Assembly: GCA_016748015.1 (NCBI GenBank)
Contig: JAAOMT010000106.1
Location: 1-35,191, forward strand
Direction of reading: 5' to 3'
Length of the DNA: 35,191 bases
From: Geosiphon pyriformis
Taxonomy: Eukaryota; Glomeromycota; Glomeromycetes; Archaeosporales; Geosiphonaceae
This document shows, piece by piece, positions 1 to 10,735 of the stretch (position 1 is its first letter; each line of letters opens with the position of its first letter). The notes beneath the pieces are model-generated. The model did no database searches and was not told the DNA's origin. It was given only the letters and a program-made list of their open reading frames with translations. The translations under genes were made by a program, and so were the position numbers.

Positions 1-1952
1 TTGGTTAGTGCATAACCATTGCCAATCTCCAGTTTTGTTGTGTGTCTATGTGATCCTTAGTGTTGGAATTCTGCTTGTTATTTGAGCTAAGTTTGGTGAT
101 TGGGTTTGAATTGGTGGAGTTTGATAAATTATTTGTGGTGGTGGTGGTTAATAAATTACTGGTGTTGGTGGCTAATAGATAAGTGGTTAATAAATAGGCT
201 ATATTACTTAAGTGTAATATAGTTAATATTAGTATTGTTTTTGTGATTAATTACTAACATAATTCTGAATTTGAAATCAGTGATTGAAGTTTTAATACTG
301 ATTTTCCAATCATTGATTGTTTAACTATTTGTGACATTCAAATTGTAAATATTCTTGTTTACTACAATAGTGGCAAATATGTATTTCTTGTTATTATAAT
401 TAATCAGCTGATAGATGTGCCTAATTTTGGAAACAATTTGAGTTTTTTTGATTATTGTGTTGTTGAAAAAATTGATAAATTGCCTAAGTATTCCTTAAAC
501 TTCTGATCAATTAAATTACTGAACTGTTTCAATTTTGAATTCAAGTTAAATGATTTATTCATTGCTAGATTTACAGCTTGGATATGATTGGTTTCTAATT
601 TAACTGATTCTAAATCTCTGACATGATTAATGGCATTCTGAAGTGTAGCTAAGTATAATAGACATATGTGTTGTAATAAGCTGCTATATAGTCCACAAAT
701 AAACTAATTCAAGATCTGGAGTACTATAAAGTAATTTGCATTGATGACTTGAATATGACACAGATTTCTGTGGAAGCATCTTAAGTAAGTAGTAACTGCC
801 TTAGTGTTTTTTTGTTTGATAGTAGTAAAATTAGTTGCTAAGCAATTAATACTATTATAATTACTAAAATATTGCAGAAACACGACTTTGAATACATTGA
901 AATATTGCAGTTTGTTTATAAAATTTTGGTACCAAAAATTAGCAGTGTTCTGTAGAAAGTATGGGATGACTTATATTGCTTTGGCATTATTCCAGTTGTT
1001 GGCAGTTATTGCTTTGGCTATGTCATTAAGCCAAACTTGGGTATTATTCTCTTCTCCAGTAAATTTTTTTAATTTGGCAATTGATGCATAAACTATTGAT
1101 ATAATAATTGGTTGTTGTGATAAGGTGACAACTGGTGGTAAATTAATTACAATTTCTGGAGGTAAGTTTTACTGATTAATAATGTCGAAATTTGAATTAT
1201 TTGGGTTTTGTTGAGTCTGAGCAATCACAGTTTGTATTTTTGGGTTTCTTGAAATTAAGTTTTAATAGTTAAATTTCTGATTCTTGTTTTCTTTTTCTTC
1301 TGATTCTGTTACTTTTTAAAAACTTGTGGTTTCGAAATCTGGTGGAGGTAATAGTAATTAAAATCTTAATGGCATTGGTAATTGCAATTTAAATTTTCAA
1401 AGTAATTGTCATAGGTTCCTAATAATTCTGCTTTCTTTTGTTTACTTTGAAATAGAAATTGAGCTATTGGTATTTTTGTATTTGATGTAGATGTGTCTGT
1501 TGATATAATGTTAATAGTACTTTTTAGTGTATAGTGGTATAATAGATTGATTAGTGACTCAACTCTGGTTTTCTTTCAAGTAGGTGGTTGTATTTTCTGG
1601 GATGTTATTGCTAGTGTTTGTAGTTTTCTTTTGTCTTTGTTTGCATAGATAATTAGATATTTTTATTGGGTGTAATTGTTAATTTCTTTATTGATCTTAG
1701 TAATGATTAATACAAAATTATGATTTACTAGTAGGCTGGTGTTTTGAATTAATTCATTGTAGAAATTTTTTCTTGCTAATTTGGTATTTATTGGTGCTTC
1801 TAGAAAATAAGAAATTCTCTTGTTGATATAGAAATTAAAGACTAATTTTGTTGATAGATAATTGCTAGTTAATCCCAAGTGTTAACAATAATGTTGAAAT
1901 AAAAATTTGGCAAATTCTAAATGGTTTGTTTCTATTCTTTCTGGTTTGCCAT
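1..1952 (-). pseudogene. Ty3/gypsy gag, decayed copy (element 1), 3' end cut by window edge
   Basis: This is the minus-strand gag of an old Ty3/gypsy copy. It is recognised because the whole stretch aligns, in order, with the better preserved gag at 14300-16426. It starts at an ATG at 1952-1950, 63 bases inside the LTR, a start that the younger copy has lost. A CCHC zinc knuckle (C-X2-C-X4-H-X4-C) lies at 375-334, but the His codon reads Tyr, a C-to-T change. Short open pieces such as 1878-1663 still resemble the N-terminal part of gag in the younger copy. Many in-frame stops are present, mostly CAA/CAG changed to TAA/TAG. In the family, Gag forms the cytoplasmic virus-like particle and the knuckle binds RNA. 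This copy cannot encode a functional protein. Confidence 0.8.
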
Positions 1953-1995
1953 ATTTGAATAGTTGTTGTTAATACTGGTTCTCTGTAGAATTATA

Positions 1996-2012
1996 TTTCA
2001 CAGAGAGCACCA
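1996..2012 (-). other. Primer-binding site remnant of element 1
   Basis: Read on the minus strand, the sequence starts with TGGTGCTC two bases inside the 5' LTR end. It aligns with the site at 16470-16486 in the younger element. In LTR elements this position pairs with the CCA end of the priming tRNA. A few transitions separate the two copies. Confidence 0.6.
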
Positions 2013-2014
2013 AA

Positions 2015-2860
2015 TGTTACAGATAATTATTTGGGTGGTAGAATTAATAACAAACTCATAACTTGGTGCTCAATAGTTAATTAGTGTTGGTAATATTTGA
2101 AGATTCTATTAATCTAAAAATTTTGGGTAAGTTCTTTGTATAATGAATAGAGATTCAAAGATGATTTTGTCTGTAACTTCCCAGAATTGCAATTTCATTG
2201 AATTTTTTTCTCAGAATGATGGCCAATAATCTTCTGGCAGTGGTGCTTTTTTAGTAAACTATCTGTTATTTATATTTTATATTTATTCTTATTTCTGGGT
2301 CTTTTAATAAGCTATCTGTGACATCAATTCTTTAGTGCTTTTTTTCTTAATTAATTAGTAAATTAACAAACAACAAAATAAAAAAAAAAACATAAAAAAT
2401 AAGCCAAGGCAATTCAAGTTAGTATTCTGTTAATAGCCATAATCAAAAGCTATTGTTCTAATATAGTTAAGTATTAGTTGCTATCAACATGAAGTATTGA
2501 TAGTGTGCAATTGGATTGAAATAGTAAATAAAATATTTATTATTTGTAAATATAATAGTCTTAATTAAGGAATAGTAATAGATTATTCTTTTTGTTTCTA
2601 ATACTACCACTATATATACATAATTGAAATTTTTTAATTCTTTGATTTTTTACACCAGGAATTCTAAAATTTTTAGAATCTTACAATTCCTTACAAAGAA
2701 TTCTGGAATTCTACAATTCTGCAATTCTTTATATAAGAATCCTATAATTCTGGAATTCTGGAATTCTTTTAAGAGAAATCTTGAAATTTTCTATTTACTA
2801 TGTCTACTTCTGATTGGCTAATTTATATACTAACATAATTTTTATATTCTATAAATAACA
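2015..2860 (-). repeat. 5' LTR of element 1 (decayed)
   Basis: The repeat starts TGTTACAG on the plus strand and ends ATAACA. It aligns along its length with the LTRs at 7169-8062 and 16489-17386. It keeps the GGAATTCC-type short repeats (about 2640-2790), the TATATATA motif near 2612, and most of the palindrome at 2481-2503. Its right edge is the outer terminus of the element and touches oppositely oriented pol sequence directly. Confidence 0.8.
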
Positions 2861-5740
2861 GTGAATATGTAAATATTACATCACAAATAATCTACAGACA
2901 AAATAAATATAATTTGCTCTAACCAAAACAATTAGAACAAATAAACTTAGGAAACTTAGACCCATTTCAACAAATGCAACTCAAAATGTTACTCAATAAT
3001 TTCATTGACATTTTTGCCAGTGAAAATAAATTTGACAGACTGAACATCATCCAATATCAGATTAAGACTGAAAATACAATGTCAATTAAACAAAAAGCAT
3101 ACCAAATACTATTAGTAAGCCATAAAATCATCCAACAAGAAATCAATTGGGTGTTAAACAACAAGTTAATTTAACCATCAATAAGTTTATTGTTATTACC
3201 AGTGGTACTAATCCATAAAAAAAATGGAAAAATCCACTTTTGTGTGAATTATAAAAAGCTTAATAGAGTAACTTATAGAAACTGTTACCCAATTTCACAG
3301 ATCTAAAAATTATTTGATGCTTTTGGAGAAAAAAAATAGTTTTCAACACTGGATTTAGATAGTAGTTACTGGCAAGTAGTCATGAATCCAATTGATAAAA
3401 AAAAAACTGTATTCACAATCAGAGATTAAAATTTTGAATTTAAAGTAATGTTATTTGGCTTGATCAATGCACCAGCGACCTTCTAACAGCTTATAGAAAT
3501 TGTATACACTAGACTGCTATGAAAATTGGTTATTATTTATTTGGATAACACCAACGTATTTTTAAAAACATTTGATAATTATCTATATTACCTTTAGCAA
3601 GTGTTTAAAAGACTAAGAAGAACAGGACTAAAGTTAAATACTACCAAGTGTTTCTTTGGCAAAACCAAATTAAAATTTTTGGAACATGTCATAAGCAAAT
3701 ATGACATCAAAACAGATCCAGATAAGATTGAGATAGTAAAAAACTTTCCAGTACCAACCAACTTAACTGAACTATGGGCATTTTTAAGATTTACAAGTTA
3801 TTATTGCCACTTCATTAAAGACTTTTCCAAACTGGCTCAGCCATTTCATTACTTTCAGACCAAAAATACAAAATATGAATAGACCAAAACTCAGCAAAAA
3901 GCTTTTAACACATTGAAAAGAAAGCTCATCCAAACTCTAGTATTAATCTATTCAAATTATAGTAAACCATTCATTATTACAACTAATACATCAGGTCAAG
4001 CATTGGAAACAGTACTATTTTAGAAAAGACTGGATGGAAAAAAACATTCAGTAGTATATGCTAACCAAAGCTTAAGCTCAGCTAAAAAAAACTATGAAAC
4101 ACCAGCACTAGAATATTTAATTATTTATTAGGCAGTTATTAAATAAAAAGAGTACTTAAGCTAAAAATTTGAAGTATATACAGATCACAAAGGACTGACT
4201 TTAATCCAGAAGCAAAAATTTAGAGACAATTGTTATACCAGATAAAAAATAGAACTGTCACTATTCAAATATACTATATATTATAAAAAGAGGAAAAAAA
4301 GTGGAAATGCTAATAGTTTGTCACAAATGAGACAAATCTAAGAACATTTTAATCGAAAAATATAACAAAAAATGAATACACAAAATTATTAACAACTCCA
4401 ACATTATATTAATATCCAGCAGTTCAAAAAAAATTATCTCAAAAAGAATGAAACAATATAAAACAACAATCAAAATATTTTATCACTCACCAAAATATAT
4501 TATATCGAAAAAACTAAAAAAATTCAGATCAACTATTCAGAGTAATCACAGAACCAGAGAAAAGAACAATACTATACAACATGCATTCAAACCTAACAAC
4601 AGAACATTTTCATAAAAAAGCAATCATAAAAAAAACCAGAAAAAAATACTACTGACCATCAATGTATTCAAATATTATCTAATATGTTTAAAATTGTGAT
4701 GCTTGTCAAAGAAGAGAAGGAACAAAACTCAGTAAACCATTGAGACCAATCAAAGTGGGACAACCATTTGATTAGATCAGAATTGATTTAGTTAGACCAT
4801 TAACAATAACCAGCAGAGGCAACAGATATATTGCAATAGCCATAAATTATCTTACAAAGTGGCCAGAAACAAAAACAATTTAAAGAGCAGATACAAAATC
4901 TGTAGCTAAATTCATTCATCAAAACTTAATTTGTTGGCATGGATGTCCAAAAAAATTGTTGTCAGACCAAGGAACTTATTTTGTGAATAAAACATTAGCA
5001 GAATTAAGTCAAAGATTTTGAATTAAAAGACTACTGTTATCACTATATTATCTACAAACCAATGGGTTAGTAAAAAAATTCAACTGAATATTGTGTAAAA
5101 CAATTGCCAAGATTAGCCAAAAAAACCAAGATGAATGGGATTTATTAATATTATTAGTATTATTTGCTTATTAAACAATGAAGCAAAATACTACATAAGC
5201 AATACTATTTAAATTAGTATATGATAGAACAGTAATACTACTAGTAGAAATAGAAGTCAATACATATCTAACAGAATTAATAACTGAAAATAATTTCCAA
5301 AAAATATTGTTAAAAAGAACATATGACTTAATAAAAATGCTAGAAAACAAATAGCAAAAAACAGCTGATAATATCAAAAAATCACAAAAAAAACAAAAAA
5401 AAACAGTATAATAACCAGTTACCAGACAAACCAGTTGAATTCAAAATTAAAAACAAAGTATTTTTACATTGTACCAAAGCAAAAGAACAATAGTGTAAAA
5501 AATTTGACCTGAAATGGGATGGACTATTTCACATAAAATTTTTTTTAGAAAATAAAGCTTATAAATTAAGATAAAACAACAAAATCTTAACTAAAACAAC
5601 ATATGACAATCAATTAAATTTATACCACAATATAGCATCATCTTCTACTAATAATATTTTACAATTGGAAGTACAGAGAATACTAGTCCAATTAGAAAAG
5701 ATTTTACGAAATCTAGAACCAATAATAATTATCAACATAA
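2861..5740 (+). pseudogene. Ty3/gypsy pol fragment (element 2): RT, RNase H, integrase, decayed
   Basis: This plus-strand pol fragment begins abruptly at the point matching about 11675 of the younger element, just upstream of reverse transcriptase. It continues through RT, RNase H and integrase. The open piece 3601-3882 is the RT thumb/connection region. The RT active-site motif at 3538-3549 reads Y-L-D-N instead of Y-L-D-D. The RNase H TDH motif is kept. Integrase keeps a CDAC zinc-finger half near 4700 and the SDQGT motif near 4955. Its third catalytic residue position (5073-5075) reads Lys where the family has Glu. Stops are frequent and mostly explained by single transitions. The protease, Cys-rich and dUTPase parts are absent from the window and should lie to its left if element 1 was inserted here. 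Confidence 0.8.
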
Positions 5741-5778
5741 ACATGTTAAATTGAAACATTAGAACTCTATATAAAAGA

Positions 5779-6467
5779 GCTGATATGTGACAAAAGATAT
5801 TAGGAAAATAGAAATTATTGACAACATTTATGCATTAATATAACAACTTTTCAGATTGATTTAACAACAAAATATAGAAATTACAATTAACCAACAAACT
5901 ATTTGATATAAAAATACAAAAAAAAGACTTTAATACAAAGTGCAGAAAAAACCAGAAAACACCATTAACAAGATAATTATAAAAGTGAAGTTGGCAATAA
6001 AAGTACAAACAAAAGTTATAAAATACCAAAAGTTAACCAAAGAAACTTGGAATTAGTAAATACAACAATTTTCAAAAACCTTTTGTTATTTTTACTTAGG
6101 ACAACACTTAAATATTCAGAACTTGTATATAAATAAAACAAAATGAGTATTCAATACAACAATACTACAACAACTTGAACAATTTGTGGAAAAAAACAAT
6201 TTAACTACACAAACATGAGCAATATATTGATTACAAGTCAGATTTTAAGACTGACCAAAAATACTATTCAATCCAGCAATAGACACAGTTACTGCTAACC
6301 AAATGAGTAAAATAACTAATGCCTAATTTGAAAAATTACAGATTAAAATAACACAAGTAATTCTCGAAAAAAAAATGCAAAATATAATCCAATCCAGAGA
6401 ATTAAAAGAGTTAGAAGAGTTAAAAGAATTAAAAAAGTTAGAAAATCTTGATGAAGCTCAATATTAA
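5779..6467 (+). pseudogene. Decayed copy of the extra ORF downstream of integrase (element 2)
   Basis: The segment aligns codon by codon with the extra ORF at 8738-8083 of the younger element. Shared blocks include one near the start (ITINQQTI-type) and a central block (LTKETWN, then ILQQLEQFV). The C-terminal end is a Leu/Lys/Glu heptad-like stretch (RELKELEELKEL...) that is longer than in the younger copy and suggests a coiled coil. The stop at 6465-6467 overlaps the polypurine tract. Several in-frame stops make it non-functional. I know no family for this protein. Its presence in two copies shows that it belongs to the element. Confidence 0.65.
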
Positions 6468-6480
6468 AAAAAGAAAATAA
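6466..6480 (+). other. Polypurine tract of element 2
   Basis: An A/G-only run, apart from one T near its end, lies directly before the LTR terminus TGTTAC at 6481. It matches the tract at 8078-8063 of the younger element, with the G residues partly changed to A. In LTR elements this primes plus-strand DNA synthesis. Confidence 0.65.
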
Positions 6481-6898
6481 TGTTACTCATAAAATATAAG
6501 AACCATATTAGTATATAAATTAGCCAATTAGAAGTAGACATAGTAAATAGGAAATTCCAGAATTTCTCTCAAAAAAATTACAGAATTCCAGAATTACAGA
6601 ATTCTTATACAAGAAATTGCAGGATTCCAGAATTCCAGGATTTCTCTCAAGGAATTGCAGAATTCTAGAAATTCCAGAATTTCTGGCTAAAAAAATTGAG
6701 GAATTAGAAAATCTTAAATATGTATATATAAAGATAGCATTAAAAGCAGAAAAAACAAAACAGTTAATCACCACTTCTTAGTTCAAACTATCATATTTAC
6801 AAATAATAAATATCTTATTCATTATCTTAATACAATTGTTCATTATCAACACTTTATATTAATAGTAACCAATACTTGATTACACTAAAAAACAGCAA
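6481..6898 (+). repeat. Partial 3' LTR of element 2 (inverted relative to the other LTRs)
   Basis: This is the reverse complement of the family LTR, starting TGTTAC. It carries the inverted CCAAT-type box (TTAGCCAAT near 6520), the GGAATTCC-type array (about 6550-6700), a TATATATA motif near 6722 and a degraded version of the palindrome near 6840. Similarity fades at about 6898, roughly halfway through the LTR. The rest is missing or unrecognisable. Confidence 0.7.
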
Positions 6899-7164
6899 TG
6901 TTTTGTTATTAAATCAGTTTTCAGTCTTAAAAAGTTATTTTTTTGAGATTTGGTTAAATAAGATTAATGTTTACATTGTTATTAGTAGAATTTTAGCTAT
7001 TAATTAGCATAAAATTATTCTTATAATTTCTATTATTAATTAGTATATATTATTATTACTTTAATTATCACTTATTATTTAACCAATTATCAAATATTAT
7101 CATTTAATTAATAACTTGATGTGTATCATAGAATTAAGATGATCAAATTACATAATACTCTAAA
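6899..7164. other. AT-rich spacer, nothing recognised
   Basis: The sequence is rich in ATTA/TTAA words. I see no coding pattern and no convincing match to the remainder of the element 2 LTR. It ends at the target duplication of the younger element. Confidence 0.5.
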
Positions 7165-7168
7165 CCAT
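7165..7168. repeat. Target-site duplication CCAT, left copy
   Basis: CCAT directly precedes the left LTR and is repeated directly after the right LTR at 17387-17390. The duplication does not extend to five bases. A 4-bp duplication is within the usual range for Ty3/gypsy integration. Confidence 0.8.
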
Positions 7169-7661
7169 TGTTACAGGTAATTATTTCTGGCATGGGAATA
7201 AATAACAAATCCGTAACTTGGTGCTCAAAAGCTATTTCTGTTGATAATGTTCTGCAAGTGTTGTATCTGAAGGTTTTAATATCTGAAGGTTTTGGTTGAG
7301 TTCTTTGTATAATAAACAGAGATTCAATTGTAATTGTAATAGTTTTCGGAATCACAATTTCATCCAATTTCTTTCTCAGCGTGGAGGCCAGATTTATTCT
7401 GGCAGTTGTGTCCTTCTGGTAAGCTATTTGATAATATATAAAATTCTACCCTTATTTCTGTGTCTTTTATCAGACTATCCGTAACATCAATAACTCAGCA
7501 TTTTTCATCAATTAAGTATATAATAACAAAATAAAGACAGAAGAGAAAAGAAAAAAAAAAAAAAAAATGAAATAAAGCAAATAAGCCAAGGCAATTCTGA
7601 TTTGTATTCTGTCAATAGCTGTGATCAAGAGCTATTGTTCTAGTATGGTTAAGTATACACT

Positions 7662-7686
7662 ACTATCAACATGAAATGTTGATAGT
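7662..7686. repeat. LTR palindrome: 11-bp perfect stem, 3-nt loop
   Basis: The arms ACTATCAACAT and ATGTTGATAGT are exact reverse complements around the loop GAA. The same palindrome occurs in the right LTR at 16986-17010 with loop TTT, and in decayed form at 2481-2503. It lies about 130 bases downstream of the TATA motif in element sense, so it would be in the transcribed leader and in the RNA 3' end. Its role is unknown. Confidence 0.85.
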
Positions 7687-7812
7687 TGAGAATGAATTTG
7701 AGATAGTGAATAATTATTTATTTGATATTTGTGATGTGGAAGATTGCTTAGATTAAATCTAAACTAGATTAAATCTAAACTGGATGTCTCTTTCTGCTTC
7801 TAACGCTATCCC

Positions 7813-7820
7813 TATATATA
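7813..7820 (-). promoter_or_regulatory. TATA box of the 3' LTR (element 3)
   Basis: TATATATA followed by GGGATAG in element sense. The motif is kept at the same place in all four LTRs of the window (near 2612, 6722, 7813 and 17137), downstream of the CCAAT-type box and the GGAATTCC array, as expected for a U3 promoter. Confidence 0.55.
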
Positions 7821-7854
7821 CATAATTGAGATTCTTCAATTTCTCAATTTTTCA

Positions 7855-8005
7855 CAATAGGAATCCTGGGATTCCTGGAATCTTGCAATTCCTGATGAGA
7901 GGAATCCTAGAATTTTGGAATCCTGCGATTTCTCAACAGAGAATTCTGAAATTCTTGGAATCCTGTGATTCCTTAAAGAAATTCTGGAATTCCACATTTA
8001 CTATG
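7855..8005. repeat. GGAATTCC-type short imperfect repeat array in U3
   Basis: The interval consists of reiterated near-palindromic words such as GGAATCC, GGAATTCC, TGCAATTCC and GAATTCTG at about 10-20-base spacing. It occurs in every LTR here: about 2640-2790, 6550-6700 and 17165-17320. Because the unit is close to its own reverse complement, the array looks alike on both strands. It lies between the CCAAT-type box and the TATA box. Confidence 0.75.
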
Positions 8006-8062
8006 TCTACTCTGATTGGCTAATTTATATCTTAATATAATTTCTATAATTTATGTGTAACA

Positions 8063-8078
8063 TTATTCCCTCTTTTTT
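8063..8078 (-). other. Polypurine tract of element 3
   Basis: In element sense the run AAAAAAGAGGGAATAA directly precedes the 3' LTR. Apart from a single T it is all purine. It is the expected primer for plus-strand DNA synthesis. Confidence 0.85.
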
Positions 8079-8082
8079 AATA

Positions 8083-8738
8083 TTAAGCTCTGTCGAAATT
8101 TCCTAAATTTTCTAAATTCTCCTCTTGTACTATTTCTTGAATTTTTTTTTCTAAAATTATTTGTATTATTTGTGTCTGTAATTCTTCGAATTAGGCATTG
8201 GTGATTTTTTCTCATTGGTTAATAGTCACAGTATCCATTGCTTTGTCGAGTAGAATTTCTGGCCAGTTTTGAAATACAGCATGTATTCTGTAAATGGCTT
8301 GGGCTTGTGTGGATAAGTTGTTTTTCCTCACAAAAGATTCCAACTGTTGTAGTATTGTGTTATTGAACAACCATTTTGTTTTATCCATATACAAATTCTG
8401 GATATCTACATGTTGTTCCAAGTAGAAATAACAGTAGTTTTTCGAAAATTGCTGGGTCTACCAATTCCAAGTTTCTTTGGTCAATTCTTGGTATTGTCCG
8501 ACTACTTGTTGCCCTTTTATTGCCAATTTTACTTTGGTAATTATTTTCTCTATCATATTCTCAGGGTTTTTTGTACTCTGTATTGTGGTCTTTTTGTTAT
8601 GTTTCTGTACTGAATAGTCTGTTGATTAATTATAATTTCCATTTCTTGTTGTTGAATCAATTGAAAGAGTTGTTGTGCTAGGAAGTAGATATTGTCTGTA
8701 ATTTCCATTTTTCGGCTTTCTTTTGTCACATCAACCAT
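8083..8738 (-). pseudogene. Extra ORF between integrase and 3' LTR (element 3), unknown protein
   Basis: I do not recognise this protein. It begins at an ATG at 8738 (MVDVTKESRK...) and can be followed to a stop at 8085-8083, about 218 codons, interrupted by a few stops and one frameshift near 8553. Open pieces are 8738-8553 and 8421-8212. It is Gln/Asn/Ile/Lys-rich with no Cys cluster, signal peptide or membrane segment, so an Env-like glycoprotein is unlikely. The C-terminal part is Leu/Glu-rich and could form a coiled coil. A colinear copy sits at 5779-6467 in element 2 with conserved blocks (LTKETWN, LQQLE), so it is a standard part of this family. It may be a separate product or a C-terminal extension of pol. 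Confidence 0.65.
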
Positions 8739-8903
8739 GTTTTTTTATATGCTTTTTTGTTAATTAATTTGATGTATTGGTACCAATGATAATGATTGGT
8801 TCTAGATTTTGTGGAATGTCCTCTGGTTGGACTAGTTTTTCTGTACTTCTAATTGTGAAATATTACTGGTAGACAATGATGCTATATTGTGATATGGTTT
8901 TAG

Positions 8904-10133
8904 TCAATCTCTATGTGCTGCTTTGGCCAAGATTTTGTTGTTCAATCTTAATTTATAAGCTCCATTTCGTAGAATTTCTTCTATGTGAAATGGTCCATTC
9001 CATTTGGGGTCAAATTTTCCACTCCATTGTTTTTCCACTTTGGTGTGATGTAAAAGTACTTTGTCTTCAATCCTGAATTCTACTGGTTTGTTTGGTAGTT
9101 GGCTATTATGTTGTTCTTTCTGTTTTCCTTGTGACTTTTGTGTGTTGTCAGCTGCTTTTCTTCTTTTGTTTTCCAGAGTTTCTATTAAGTTATATGTTCT
9201 TTTCAACAATGTTTCTTAGAAATTTTCTTCTGTTATTAGTTCTGTTGGATACATGTTGACTTTTATCTTAACTGGTAATGTTGCTGTTCTACTGTATACC
9301 AATTTAAATGGTGTTGCTTATGTAGTATCTTGCTTTATTGTCCAATAAGCAAATAATACTGATGGTATTAATAAATTCCAATCATCTTGATTTTCTTGGC
9401 TGAGCTTAGTTATTATTTACACAATGTTCTGTTAAAATCTGTTGGTTTGTGGATGGTATGGTGATAATTGTGGTTTTTTAATTCCGAACCTTTGGCTCAA
9501 TTCTGCTAATGTTCTGTTCACAAAATGAGTTCCTTGGTCTGAGAGTAATTCTTTTGGACATCTATGTAAACAAATCAGATCTTGGTGAACAAATTTGGCA
9601 ACAGATTTTGCATCTGCTCTTTGAATTGCTTTTGCTTCTGGCCATTTAGTAAAATAGTTTATGGCTACTGCTATGTATCTGTTTCCTCTGCTGGTGATTG
9701 TCAATGGTCCGACTAAGTCAATTCCAATTCAATCAAATAGTTGTCCCACTTTGATTGGTCTTAATGGTTTGCTGGGCCTTGTTCCCCCTCTTTTTTGACA
9801 AGCATCACAATTTTGAACATATTGGATGATGTCTGAATACATTAATGACCAATAGTATTTTTTCCTGGCTCTTTCTATTGTGGCTTCTTTATAAAAATGT
9901 CCTGTTGTGGGATCTGAGTGTATGTTGTATAATATTGTCTCTTTTTCTGGCTTAGTGATGACTCTGAGTGGTTGATTGGGATTTTTTCTGTTTTTCTGAT
10001 AAAGTATATTTTGGTAAGTAATAAAATATTTTGATCGTTGTTTTATATGATTCTGTTTCTTTTGAGACAATTTCTCCTTGAACAATTGAGTATTAATATA
10101 GTGTTGGAGTTGTTGATATTTTTGTGTGTTCAT
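8904..10133 (-). pseudogene. Ty3/gypsy integrase, broken
   Basis: Integrase joins the LTR ends of the cDNA to target DNA in the nucleus. The N-terminal open piece (10133-9729) carries an HHCC zinc finger: His-X6-His in the IHSDPTTGHF block and C-D-A-C about 35 residues later. The core (9740-9432) keeps the first Asp in GIDLVGPL and the second in SDQGTHF. At about 9440 roughly 12 bases are missing compared with element 2, removing the block that holds the third catalytic residue (Glu), and a one-base shift follows. The C-terminal piece (9209-8904) ends with the module KWNGPFHIEEIL...NGAYKL, typical of Ty3/gypsy integrases. A TGA interrupts between the finger and the core. The copy is catalytically dead. 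Confidence 0.88.
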
Positions 10134-10239
10134 CTTTTTGTTATATTTTTGTTTGAATTGTGTTGGTTTTACTATATTTTTGGGTTAAGATGTTTCTAGA
10201 TCTGCCTCATTCATGACAGTCTATCTGTATTTCCATTGT

Positions 10240-10735
10240 CTTTTCTCTTTTTGTAATATACTGTATAATTAAATGGCGATAATTCTATTTTCCATCTTGT
10301 GTGGCGTCTATCCCCAAATTTTTGTTTCTGGATTGATGTTAATTCTTTGTGATTAGTATAGACATCAAATTTCTGACTCAAGTATTTTTTCTATTTGGTG
10401 ACTGCCCAATAGATAGCCAAATATTCCAATGCTGGTGTTCTATAATTTCTCTTAGCTGGAGTTAGACCTCAGCTTGCATAAGCTACTGGGTGTTCTCTTC
10501 CATCCAAACCTCTTTGTGACAATACTGCTCCCAATGCTTGGTCTGATGCATCTGTGGTAATCATGAATGGCTTGTTGTGATTAGAGTATATCAGTACTGG
10601 AGCTTGAATTAGCTTCTTTCTTAGTATATCAAAAGCTTCTTGTTGTGCTTTAGTCCATTCATATTTAATGTTTTTTGCTAATAATTGATTCAGTGGCTGG
10701 ACTATTTTGGATAAAGCGGTGGTAATATCCAGCAA
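10240..10735 (-). pseudogene. Ty3/gypsy RNase H domain, broken
   Basis: RNase H removes the RNA strand of the RNA/DNA hybrid during reverse transcription. The open piece 10735-10469 carries the TDASDQALGAVLSQ block (TDAS at 10555-10544) and ends at ...VAYAS followed by TGA. Family members nearly always have Arg there, so CGA-to-TGA is likely. The downstream part continues in frame with ALEYLAI (catalytic Glu) and a motif reading Y-T-N-H, where element 2 and the family have Y-T-D-H. One catalytic carboxylate is therefore also lost. Confidence 0.82.

Larger units (their letters stand above)
7169..8062 (-). repeat. 3' LTR of element 3
   Basis: This 894-bp LTR starts TGTTACAGG and ends TGTAACA on the plus strand. 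In element sense U3 holds a CCAAT box near 8020, a GGAATTCC-rich array (about 8005-7855) and TATATATA at 7820-7813. Downstream are an AATAAA-type signal at 7722-7717 and a perfect 11-bp palindrome at 7662-7686. An uninterrupted 17-A run at 7551-7567 replaces the GAAA microsatellite of the other LTR. In the first ~360 bases I counted about 35 differences from the right LTR, only about two of them transversions. Confidence 0.92.

Noticed and set aside
7855-8005. GGAATTCC array as a CRISPR-like array
   Set aside because: Units are short, irregular and near-palindromic, with no constant spacer length, and they are part of an LTR.
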